In this document: piece by piece, positions 16,627 through 24,165 of the stretch
How positions within the stretch are numbered: the stretch's first letter is position 1
How the letters are laid out: every line of letters starts with the position of its first letter
NCBI GenBank assembly: GCA_007753915.1
Contig: CP036352.1
Span: 930,001-994,000 of the forward strand
Source of the DNA: Phycisphaerae bacterium RAS2
GTDB lineage: Bacteria > Planctomycetota > Phycisphaerae > UBA1845 > UTPLA1
Direction of reading: 5' to 3'
Length of the DNA: 64,000 nucleotides
Made by a program: the position numbers and the translations under genes
The notes under the pieces: model-generated
What the model saw: only the letters and a program-made list of their open reading frames with translations
Databases searched by the model: none
What the model was told of the DNA's origin: nothing

Positions 16627-18105
16627 TCAGGCAGGGGATCTCGCCTGATGCCGGCGCGCGATCGCTCCGAGCGAGCGTGTCGCGTGGTGCCCAGGCCCCG
16701 CAGCCAGCGAGTCGAACCAGTCCAGGTACCTTTGGGCCTGGTCGGCCAGCCGGTAACGCGAGGCAACTTGTTTCACGCAATTGACTGCTAACCGGCGGCG
16801 AAGCGCGTCGTCGGTTAGCAGTTTTTTTATTCCCCGCGCCATCGCATCGGCGTCTCCCGGCGGCGAAAGCAATCCGGTCGCGCGCTCCACCGGGCTGCCC
16901 GTGATTCCGGGCAGGACTGTCAGCGACTCGATTTGTTCAACAAGGCCCCCGACTGCGGTCGCGACGACCGGTGTCCCGCAGGCCTGCGCCTCCAGCACCG
17001 TATTGGGAAACGTGTCGGCGTGCGCCGCATGAACGTACACGTCAGCCGCGCGGTACCAAAGCGCTACGCGACTGGGCTCGTGCTCCGGCGGGACGCATTG
17101 AATCGTGGCGCCCGCGATCGGGTCGAGGGCGTTTCGCTCGCCCAGCACGATGAGCCGAATCGGTCGCGTCGATGGCTCGGACCTCTGCGTATCGTGCGAC
17201 GCGAGCATCGCGACGAGTCTTTCGGCCGCCGCACGAAGCGTTGCCACATCTTTGAAACGATTGGTCGTTGCGCCGAGTCCGGCAAAGAGCAGGACGTGCG
17301 CATCGCGCGGGAGGTCCAGCGCCTCGCGCGCGGCGACGCGATCACCGGGAGCAAACACGTCGGTATCCACGCCGTTCGGAATGACCCGCGCCTCTGCGAC
17401 CGCCGGCCACAACATTGACCGCTCGACCTGTCGCATCAACCAGCGCGACGGCGTCGCGAGGTACAGCGTGCACCGCGAGAAAGTGTCACGCTTGCGCCGC
17501 CAGTTCTCGGCTGTCGCGTCGCGGCGGATCGCGGGGTAAATCGAAAGATCGGGGCAGGCGCCGCAACCGGTCTGCCAGCGCTCGCACCCCAGCGAATGCG
17601 CGCAGTGCCCGGCCAGCAGCCACGCATCGTGCAAGGTGAGCACAAGCCTCGCGCGCGAGGAAAGCATCGGCAGCGCACGAAGGTCGAAGTACCCGCCGTG
17701 CAGATTGTGCAGTTGGATGACATCCGGCAGCGCGGGCAGGCGATTCAGGAGATTCCAGATTCCCGGGTAGTCGAAGTTCTCCAGCCCTTCGGCCTCGTCG
17801 CGCTTTCCCTGCGGCGCGGCCAGTTGGTGCGACGAGCGTGCCAGTCGCCGCGCGATGGAGGATCGCCCATAGTACGGTTGCATCGCGTGATGGACCCGCC
17901 ACATCGAGCGGCGCCACATCGAACCGGCGACATCGTGCCGGATCTCCATCACATTCGGCTCATCGGTGTAACGCCGGCCCACGGCCAACGTGGCGCCGGC
18001 TCCGGCCGAGCGATAAGCACGATGAAGGTTGAGCGCGATGCGCTCCGCCCCGCCGAGCCGATCGGCCGTGCTGATCTGAAGGATGTCGAGCGACCTTTGG
18101 CTCAT
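16627..18105 (-). CDS. Glycosyltransferase family 4, surface glycan
   Basis: A 492-residue GT-B enzyme, last gene of a tight minus-strand glycan operon. The N-terminal donor/acceptor half begins with LDILQISTADRLGGAERIALNLH, with the GGAE acceptor loop. The C-terminal half has RVIPNGVDTDVFAPGDR, then LFAGLGATTNRFKDVATL and the nucleotide-sugar motif HAADTFPNTVLEAQACGTPVVATAVGGL. The middle segment containing CAHSLGCERWQTGCGACP is Cys-rich and is known in related planctomycete and cyanobacterial enzymes. No membrane helix is seen, so it acts at the inner face of the membrane on a lipid-linked acceptor. Donor sugar unknown. Confidence 0.88.
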   Translation of the reverse strand: MSQRSLDILQISTADRLGGAERIALNLHRAYRSAGAGATLAVGRRYTDEPNVMEIRHDVAGSMWRRSMWRVHHAMQPYYGRSSIARRLARSSHQLAAPQGKRDEAEGLENFDYPGIWNLLNRLPALPDVIQLHNLHGGYFDLRALPMLSSRARLVLTLHDAWLLAGHCAHSLGCERWQTGCGACPDLSIYPAIRRDATAENWRRKRDTFSRCTLYLATPSRWLMRQVERSMLWPAVAEARVIPNGVDTDVFAPGDRVAAREALDLPRDAHVLLFAGLGATTNRFKDVATLRAAAERLVAMLASHDTQRSEPSTRPIRLIVLGERNALDPIAGATIQCVPPEHEPSRVALWYRAADVYVHAAHADTFPNTVLEAQACGTPVVATAVGGLVEQIESLTVLPGITGSPVERATGLLSPPGDADAMARGIKKLLTDDALRRRLAVNCVKQVASRYRLADQAQRYLDWFDSLAAGPGHHATRSLGAIARRHQARSPA

Positions 18106-18126
18106 GGTTTCGTGTTCCGCGTCGGC

Positions 18127-19215
18127 TCATGACGCAGCGCAGGGCGATTCAATGCGCGCGGGCTTCGCACCGTGCAGAGTGCCTGGGCGTGCCTCGGCAC
18201 GGGCGTTGCCGCGCGCCGGGTCGGCTGGAGACTGTTCCAAGACATGGGCCAGTTGCCGTGCGAGTTCATCGCCGCCGACATTTCTCACAATCGCCCGCGG
18301 CAACCGGTGCAAATTGCTCGCGGTTGTTAACAGCGAGTGGGATGACGGCTCGCGCCCCGAGTTCGCACACGCGAATTCGTAGCCCGCCTCGCGGGCCAGA
18401 TCGACCGTTACATCGTTGAAATCCATCCGGCAGCCAAATGGATAAGCGAGCGACGTCACCGGGCGGCCGATCACGGCTTCCAGTCGCCGGCGACTTTCCT
18501 CCAGTTCGAATCGCTGCTCGTCACGCGACAGATTCGCAAGCACGGGATGGGTCACCGTGTGCGCGCCGATTTCGACCAGTCCATCGGAGGATAACTGAAG
18601 AAGCTGCGCATCGGTCAGCGTCGCATGGCTCGGCCGGCCGTCGACCGGCAGGTTGGCCCATGTCGCGAGTGACTGAAGTACCGCCCGGCGGCGCACTTCA
18701 CAGAGTGGTCGGAGCAATTTCGACAGGAACAGATAGAGCGCCTTGCGCGGTCGCGGCGGCCGGTCACACAGGACATTCCACGCCGAATCGAAACGGGGCA
18801 ACTGATTGATATCAGGCAGCGACCAGGCGTGTTCGTGTCCGTCAACGTGAAGCGACAGCTCGGTGGGCAGCGGTGCATCATGCAACAGCAGGCGCTCGAG
18901 ATCGTCCCACCAGAACTCGTGCCGTACGCGCTCGCCGCGCGCGGTCACAAAAACCGTCGCGGGCGCATCGTGCTTCTGCAGCAGCGGCGCGGCGTGTGTC
19001 AGGTTGTCGGCATATCCATCGTCAAACGTGATCGCCACGGCACGATCGGGGACGATTCCCTCTCGAACGCCGCGAACCAACTCGCCCAACGGGACGACTC
19101 GCGCGATGCGGCGCAGCGCATGCAGCTGCTCGTCAAATCGCTGCGGCGTCACGGCGAGCAGTTGCGGGTCGGCCGCCAGCTCCGCCACGCGGTGATAAAG
19201 CAGCACGACAGCCAT
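18127..19215 (-). CDS. Polysaccharide deacetylase (CE4/NodB family)
   Basis: A 362-residue enzyme predicted to remove N-acetyl groups from a glycan. The metal-dependent CE4 core is visible: the AITFDDGYADN motif with two Asp (motif 1), then GAHTVTHPVLANLS (motif 2, the H-x3-5-H metal ligands), and the later SLAYPFG motif. The N-terminus (AVVLLYHRV) is the usual first strand with no signal peptide, suggesting cytosolic action on precursors. It overlaps the upstream methyltransferase by one base (TGATG) and sits 21 bases before the GT4. The acetylated sugar is not known. Confidence 0.9.
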   Translation of the reverse strand: MAVVLLYHRVAELAADPQLLAVTPQRFDEQLHALRRIARVVPLGELVRGVREGIVPDRAVAITFDDGYADNLTHAAPLLQKHDAPATVFVTARGERVRHEFWWDDLERLLLHDAPLPTELSLHVDGHEHAWSLPDINQLPRFDSAWNVLCDRPPRPRKALYLFLSKLLRPLCEVRRRAVLQSLATWANLPVDGRPSHATLTDAQLLQLSSDGLVEIGAHTVTHPVLANLSRDEQRFELEESRRRLEAVIGRPVTSLAYPFGCRMDFNDVTVDLAREAGYEFACANSGREPSSHSLLTTASNLHRLPRAIVRNVGGDELARQLAHVLEQSPADPARGNARAEARPGTLHGAKPARIESPCAAS

Positions 19216-20741
19216 CAGGCGCCTTTCTCCGCGCGAACGGTGATGAGCAGCTCGTAGTCAGGATCGACGTGATCGAGTTCAAACGGGTCAAGTTCCTCGG
19301 TGCACAGGCCGTGCAGAAAGGCCGTCGCGGTGAGGGCGTTGCCGTGTGCGGCGACCTGCACGCGCGTTGGGCCGAAGGCGTCGCCAATGAGGCGCCGGGC
19401 CGAGGCGGTCGTGAGCCGCCAAAAATCGCCCCAGCGGTCCATGTCGTAGCGACTGATCTGGCTGATGCCGGGCAGGGTGGCGAGCAGAACACCGCCGGGC
19501 CGCAGGGCACGGAGACAGTTCTTGACGGCGGTCTGAATGTCATAAATGCAGTGCAGCGTTTGCGTCAGGATCATGCAGTCGAACGCATCGGCCGGCAGCG
19601 CCCGCGGGGCGCCGAGGTCGGCGATGTACGTCGCACGGCGATGGCCGGGCGGGGCGAAGAGAGTCTCTCGCTGCGTGACCCGTTCGCCGCCGAAGCGCCG
19701 CGTGTACGCATCGTCGGCGACTTCCAGCACGGTGCCGCGAATGTCCCCTGCCTGCGACGCGAGGAATTGTTCAATGTAGTAGCGATCGATCGGCGTGCCG
19801 CGATCCAGACCGAAGACGCGGCTGATCGGCGCGACGCGTCGCAGATCGCCGAATTGCACGCTCGCGTCACGTGCCGGTGCATGTGTTCGCTCGGCGTACA
19901 CGAGGCAGAACCACGGCGCAGGGCGAAGGCGAAACGGCGGCTTCGTGGCGGGATTGGTCGCCCGGTCAAAGTCGTGGACGAGATAGCGAAAGCCCTGCCG
20001 CGCCAACATGTCGAGAATCTGCCCCAGTCCCTGCGGCGATCCGGGCCAGCCGTGATACTCGAGAATGATGCGTTCGACGTGCTGCAGTTTCGACGCCGCC
20101 TCCATCTCGCGCAGCACGGGCAGCTCCTGACCCTCCACGTTCAGCTTGAGCAGATCCACCGGCCCGTCGATGTAGCGGCTCAATCGCGTCGTTGTGATCG
20201 CGACGTTGCCGGAGGTCGGTCGCGCTGCCGGGTCAGGCGACATGCGGCCGCCGTCGGCGCCATCCGATTGAAACGTCGCCGTGCCGTCGTGATCCGACAA
20301 CCCGGCTTCGACGATCGTGACATCAGCGTGGCCATTGGCCGCGAGGTTCCGCCGAAGGAGGGCCAGCGCGTCTTGGTCCGGCTCGAAGCAGAGAACGCGC
20401 GCCGCGGGAATGGCGCGCTTCCACGCAAGCGTTGCCACGCCGATCGACGCGCCGCCGTCGATGATGAAGGGGTCGGGCCTGCGGGGCGTGAAGTCGTAGA
20501 TTCGTTGCCCCAGGATGTCCTTCAACTGCGTATCGAGCGAGGGGCGGTCGGCGTAGTGGATCGTGAACCCGTCGTATTTGAGTACGTGCGTCGCGTCGTT
20601 TCGGCTGCTCGATTCCGAATCCGGCGTCGCGCGGATGAGCGGCTTGTCAGGCCACGCAGCGCGGCCGCCAGCGCGCTCGGGAGGCCGGGCGCTGGCCCTG
20701 CGAAGTCGATTCAGTTCGGCGGCCACGTTTGAAAATGACAT
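19215..20741 (-). CDS. FkbM methyltransferase fused to a second SAM methyltransferase
   Basis: A 508-residue fusion. After about 50 variable residues comes an FkbM domain: FIIDGGASIGVATLAWKRAI for the SAM loop, then LCFEPDQDALALLRRNL and VDLLKLNVEGQELPVLREME, ending near residue 280. The second part carries the signature FGLDRGTPIDRYYIEQFL, VLEVADDAYTRRFGG, then LPADAFDCMILTQTLHCIYD, a class I methyltransferase type common in glycan loci. Two methyl transfers on one sugar chain, such as chain-end capping, are the likely role. It is three bases after the sulfotransferase and overlaps the deacetylase by one base, so all are translated together. Confidence 0.88.
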   Translation of the reverse strand: MSFSNVAAELNRLRRASARPPERAGGRAAWPDKPLIRATPDSESSSRNDATHVLKYDGFTIHYADRPSLDTQLKDILGQRIYDFTPRRPDPFIIDGGASIGVATLAWKRAIPAARVLCFEPDQDALALLRRNLAANGHADVTIVEAGLSDHDGTATFQSDGADGGRMSPDPAARPTSGNVAITTTRLSRYIDGPVDLLKLNVEGQELPVLREMEAASKLQHVERIILEYHGWPGSPQGLGQILDMLARQGFRYLVHDFDRATNPATKPPFRLRPAPWFCLVYAERTHAPARDASVQFGDLRRVAPISRVFGLDRGTPIDRYYIEQFLASQAGDIRGTVLEVADDAYTRRFGGERVTQRETLFAPPGHRRATYIADLGAPRALPADAFDCMILTQTLHCIYDIQTAVKNCLRALRPGGVLLATLPGISQISRYDMDRWGDFWRLTTASARRLIGDAFGPTRVQVAAHGNALTATAFLHGLCTEELDPFELDHVDPDYELLITVRAEKGA

Positions 20742-20744
20742 TCA

Positions 20745-21530
20745 TCAACCTGCGTCGGCAGCACTCGGCCCGCATTCGTAGCCCAGTTTTACAAGCGTCT
20801 CAAGCAGCGCGTCGGTCAGCCGCCGCTGCTGCGCGAGCGTGAATTGATGGCGATAGTCGCCGATCGCGCCGCGACGAGCCGATTCGCCGGCGCGAACCGT
20901 GCCGGTGGCCGGCATCAGGCCCGGCAGGACGTGCCGCGCGGCGACGCGGCGAATCTCGTTCAACGAGACATCCAGGTTCAGAAACACCGCGACGCGCGCC
21001 AGTTCGCGCTGCACGTCGCTCAAGAGGTCTTCATACCGCACGGTCAGCAGCATCGGGTGCGCGGCGCCGGCCCAGCGCGGCAGCAGGCGATGGTACACGT
21101 CGCCGTGATTCGCCAGTTCCCAGTCCAGGATCTCGTCGAGCGGCATGTCGGGAAAGGGCGGCAGCCCCGGCCGATAGCCCTCGCGGTGCTTTCGCATGTT
21201 GACCTGTGACGCAATCACGTCACGCGGGTCGCGAAAAAGCAGGATGACGGGGATGTTCAGCGCCTCGGTGTGTCGCAACAGCCGGTCCGGCGAGGCGCAG
21301 AGATGGCGGATCAGCACCGTGTTCTCGCGATGCTGGTTGATCTGCTCCAGCGTCTCATCGGCGTAAGGCGCGCCCTCTTCGGCGTGATAAAAACTCGGCA
21401 ATCCGGTCAGGTCGGACACCATCTCGCTTAACCAGTGCGTGCCCGAACGCCACAGCGCGTAGATCAGGATCGTGGGCTGCACAGCCAGGCCCAGGCCGCC
21501 ATCGCGAATCATCGTCTGGTAGGTCGTCAC
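20745..21530 (-). CDS. Sulfotransferase
   Basis: A 261-residue PAPS-dependent sulfotransferase that would add sulfate to a sugar hydroxyl of the surface glycan. The 5'-phosphosulfate loop is IYALWRSGTHWLSEM near residue 24 and the 3'-phosphate motif is LLFRDPRDVIASQVNMRK near residue 95. The start is GTG, overlapping the stop of the upstream capsule-type gene as GTGA, so the two are translationally coupled. The cluster has no sulfate activation genes of its own, so PAPS must come from elsewhere on the chromosome. The alternative of protein tyrosine sulfation is unlikely given the glycan context. Confidence 0.9.
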   Translation of the reverse strand: MTTYQTMIRDGGLGLAVQPTILIYALWRSGTHWLSEMVSDLTGLPSFYHAEEGAPYADETLEQINQHRENTVLIRHLCASPDRLLRHTEALNIPVILLFRDPRDVIASQVNMRKHREGYRPGLPPFPDMPLDEILDWELANHGDVYHRLLPRWAGAAHPMLLTVRYEDLLSDVQRELARVAVFLNLDVSLNEIRRVAARHVLPGLMPATGTVRAGESARRGAIGDYRHQFTLAQQRRLTDALLETLVKLGYECGPSAADAG

Positions 21531-23209
21531 GTCGTCAGCACGCTTCCTTCGGCGATTGGGTGAGCTCTGCGAATCGGTGCGGGGGCGCGACGCTTCGTCG
21601 AGTGTTGCGGCGATGCGCTGCCTGTTTCGGTTACTGCGTCGTCCAGATGAATGAAGCTGCCGCCCGCGAGGATGTCATCCACGATCCGGTTGAAGACCGG
21701 CATGGACTCGGGCCACCCTTCGAATGAATCGATTCGAATGCGCGGTTGCTGCGGCGAGTGGTGAATGCCGTCGAAGAACTCCGGCCGCTTCACGAGCCGG
21801 AACAGCACCAGGTGCATGAAGCGGCGCAGCAGGACCGGATCGCTGCCCTGCGGCGCGGAGTCGGTCAGAAGCCAGCGGGCGTATTGCTCGCGGCTGGTCA
21901 CGTCGTTGGTGAAGCCCTTGCGCGCGTAGTACGGCAGTCCGCAGACGAGCGGTTGCAGCCCCATCAAAGCGAACTCGATGCCGAGGGTGGATGTGTAAAC
22001 GGCGCACCGTCGGCTGTGCCGCGCGATTTCGTAGGAGCTGAACTGCGACGCGCCGTCGACGACCCGCACGTGCGCGGGAATGCCGCCGTACCGCTGCTCG
22101 ATCAGCGCGCGGACTGTCGTTCGGGTTTGGAACGGCAGCCGCGTTTCACCAGGGTGCGCGCGGACAATCAGAACGCCGTTGGGCTGCCGGGCGACGTCGT
22201 CGATGGTCACAAAGACCCAATCCATCATGTTTTCAAATGCGTCGTCTTTGTCGAGGGCGTTGGTGTCCCAGACGATGTTCGTGTAGATGGACGTGACGAC
22301 GGCGGACGGCGAGAGATCCAGCGCCGCGCGAATGCGACCGATGTCGCGCTCCTCGGCGTCGTAGTACGTGTAGGTCGTGGCCGCCTGCCCGCGCCACCGC
22401 GCGAAGTAATCATCCACCGCGCTGGATTCAGCCGGCGACAAGGGCTTCTGCCGCGCCGCCTGCCAGACGGCGTCATCCACGGGGAAATCAATCGCCCGCG
22501 CGTTGGTGGCGAGGATGATGCCCGTGTTGAAATAGACGCCTTCCTCCCACGTCGTCACCTGCACGCCGGCCGCGCGACACACCTCAAACATGTACGAGTA
22601 CATCACGCTCTTGCCGTTCACCAGGACGACGAGGTCGGGTCGTTCGGCGGCCAGCACGGCCCGCGCGAGGTCCACGCTCATGATCGCGTGAACGAGATGG
22701 CGGCGCAGCATCGACCAGTCGTCGCCCGTCTGCGGGTCGAACAGACCGAGCGTGTATTGGGTCAGGTCGCGCCGTGCGATGCGGCCGACGGCGATTCCCT
22801 CGTGCATCAGGCTGGTTAGATCACGGTCCGCCGTGGCCTCGACGATGGATTCGGCACGGTGGCGCGCGACGGTGCCGTCCAGATACCCGCTGATCCCGCG
22901 CGCGGCGATATCGAAGCAGTCGTACATGAATTCGAATCGGCGTGCGATGACCTCGGCGGAGGGGGCCGCAACCTGCGCGTTCTCCCAGGCGCAAAGCGGC
23001 AGAAGCCCGTCGTAATAGACGCTGACGGGCTGGTGGCCGCGGCGTTGCATCGCGAGATGCAGGAACTGCTCAAAGACGCCGATCTGCCACGGGTCCATCG
23101 AATAGAGCAGCACGCGGCGCGCATGCGGAATCGCGGGCGGCGTTGCGTCGAACAGATGCGACTGTTTGCGTCGCAGCTCGCGCACAGTGTGAAGATCGTT
23201 CAAGGACAT
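21527..23209 (-). CDS. Capsule polysaccharide biosynthesis-type protein
   Basis: A 560-residue cytosolic protein resembling the Capsule_synth (KpsS/KpsC/LipB) group, whose members build the Kdo linker of capsules, and also related UDP-sugar epimerase-like folds. Features are RVLLYSMDPWQIGVFEQFLHLAM at the start, a central strand RPDLVVLVNGKSVMYSYMFEVCRAAGVQVTTWEEGVYF, and SIYTNIVWD followed by a late Rossmann half (VLIVRAHPGETR, then ARHSRRCAVYTSTLGIEFALMGLQPLVCGLPYY). The start is the ATG at 23209 (MSLNDLH); the longer frame overlaps the preceding gene without need. Exact chemistry is unassigned; a Kdo-transferase or other glycosyltransferase role is most likely. Confidence 0.75.
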   Translation of the reverse strand: MSLNDLHTVRELRRKQSHLFDATPPAIPHARRVLLYSMDPWQIGVFEQFLHLAMQRRGHQPVSVYYDGLLPLCAWENAQVAAPSAEVIARRFEFMYDCFDIAARGISGYLDGTVARHRAESIVEATADRDLTSLMHEGIAVGRIARRDLTQYTLGLFDPQTGDDWSMLRRHLVHAIMSVDLARAVLAAERPDLVVLVNGKSVMYSYMFEVCRAAGVQVTTWEEGVYFNTGIILATNARAIDFPVDDAVWQAARQKPLSPAESSAVDDYFARWRGQAATTYTYYDAEERDIGRIRAALDLSPSAVVTSIYTNIVWDTNALDKDDAFENMMDWVFVTIDDVARQPNGVLIVRAHPGETRLPFQTRTTVRALIEQRYGGIPAHVRVVDGASQFSSYEIARHSRRCAVYTSTLGIEFALMGLQPLVCGLPYYARKGFTNDVTSREQYARWLLTDSAPQGSDPVLLRRFMHLVLFRLVKRPEFFDGIHHSPQQPRIRIDSFEGWPESMPVFNRIVDDILAGGSFIHLDDAVTETGSASPQHSTKRRAPAPIRRAHPIAEGSVLTT

Positions 23210-23264
23210 TTCGTGTTTCCCGTCTGGACGTTGCTCGGATCGCGCGCCGCGCGACGATGGGCTG

Positions 23265-24050
23265 TTACTTTTCGGAGATTCTCCGCGGCGGTTCGACCAC
23301 GCCGCTCGCCGCACCAACGTATGCCTCTTCGTCGGCGCCGATCTGGTCGCGCGCGATGAACTCCGCAAGGCGCAGGTCCCACGGTGTATCGATCTGATGC
23401 GACCGATTCGGCGGCATCACGTAGCCGATCGCGCCCTGCGGTTCAAATGTCTTCTTGTTGCACAGAATCTCGCGGCGCACGAGGTAGATCGCGCCGTTCA
23501 GCGAATAAGCCGCCGGCAGGTCCTGTCGCCGCGCGTAGCCGATCGGGCATGGCATGAACGCCGCCATGGTTCCATCGGCGCCGAGGGACCGCGCCAGGTA
23601 CGGGTGCGCGTGCGTCTCGCACACGCTCACGACGGCCGGCGCGCCGCTCGAGTTCGCCAGTTCAATCGCCTCGCGAATGTCCGCAACCGTTCGAAACGGC
23701 GAGGTCGGCTGGAGCAGCATGACCCATTCCGGAACGTAACTCTCGTGCCGGCGCAGCCACTCCAGGGCATGCAGCACGACATCGATGTGCGGCGATTCGT
23801 CGCGCGACAGGTCGGCAGGGCGGCAGAACGGCACGTCCGCGTCATATTGACGACAAATGTCTGACATTTGCTCGCTGTCGGTCGAGACGACCACGCGATC
23901 CAGGCAGCCGGGGCCGCTCCCCGTCGACTCCTGCGCCGCCTCGAGCGTCCACGCGATCAGCGGTTTGCCCGTTAACGGCCGAATGTTCTTGTCGGGAATG
24001 CCCTTCGATCCGCCCCGCGCCGTCACCAGCCCCAGAACTTTTCCCATCAT
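23265..24050 (-). CDS. CMP-sugar (acylneuraminate/Kdo-type) cytidylyltransferase
   Basis: A 261-residue nucleotidyltransferase of the NeuA/KdsB/LegF group that activates a nine-carbon or eight-carbon acidic sugar with CTP. Motifs in order: TARGGSKGIPDKNIRPLTGKPLI at the start (nucleotide and triphosphate loop), VVVSTDSEQMSDIC, then WVMLLQPTSPFRTVADI, and the metal-binding segment near the end with IDTPWDLRLAEFI. It starts the tight glycan operon. No sialic or legionaminic acid synthase (NeuB) is in the window, so the sugar itself is made elsewhere; the name NeuA is therefore not used. A second in-frame ATG follows immediately. Confidence 0.9.
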   Translation of the reverse strand: MMGKVLGLVTARGGSKGIPDKNIRPLTGKPLIAWTLEAAQESTGSGPGCLDRVVVSTDSEQMSDICRQYDADVPFCRPADLSRDESPHIDVVLHALEWLRRHESYVPEWVMLLQPTSPFRTVADIREAIELANSSGAPAVVSVCETHAHPYLARSLGADGTMAAFMPCPIGYARRQDLPAAYSLNGAIYLVRREILCNKKTFEPQGAIGYVMPPNRSHQIDTPWDLRLAEFIARDQIGADEEAYVGAASGVVEPPRRISEK

Positions 24051-24105
24051 CGTCTCGACCTCATGCCGGCGCGCTATGCCCCGGCCCTTGTAACTTGTTT
24101 AATTC

Positions 24106-24111
24106 ACTATA
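24106..24111 (-). promoter_or_regulatory. Candidate -10 box for the glycan operon
   Basis: On the minus strand TATAGT occurs about 55 bases before the cytidylyltransferase start, inside an unusually AT-rich 115-base gap after the large glycosyltransferase gene. No strong -35 element accompanies it. It may separate the downstream operon from the upstream gene. Confidence 0.35.
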
Positions 24112-24165
24112 GTTATCGGGAGAAAAAGAGGGTGACTTGATGTGCCGACTGCTGTGTATTGATGA

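Noticed and set aside
19269-20732. 487-codon open frame antisense to the double methyltransferase
   Set aside because: The minus strand has both methyltransferase signatures; the plus frame has no domain and unnatural Arg/Gly/Val content.
21746-22819. 357-codon frame antisense to the capsule-type gene
   Set aside because: Shadow of the minus-strand gene, which overlaps its neighbours as part of an operon.
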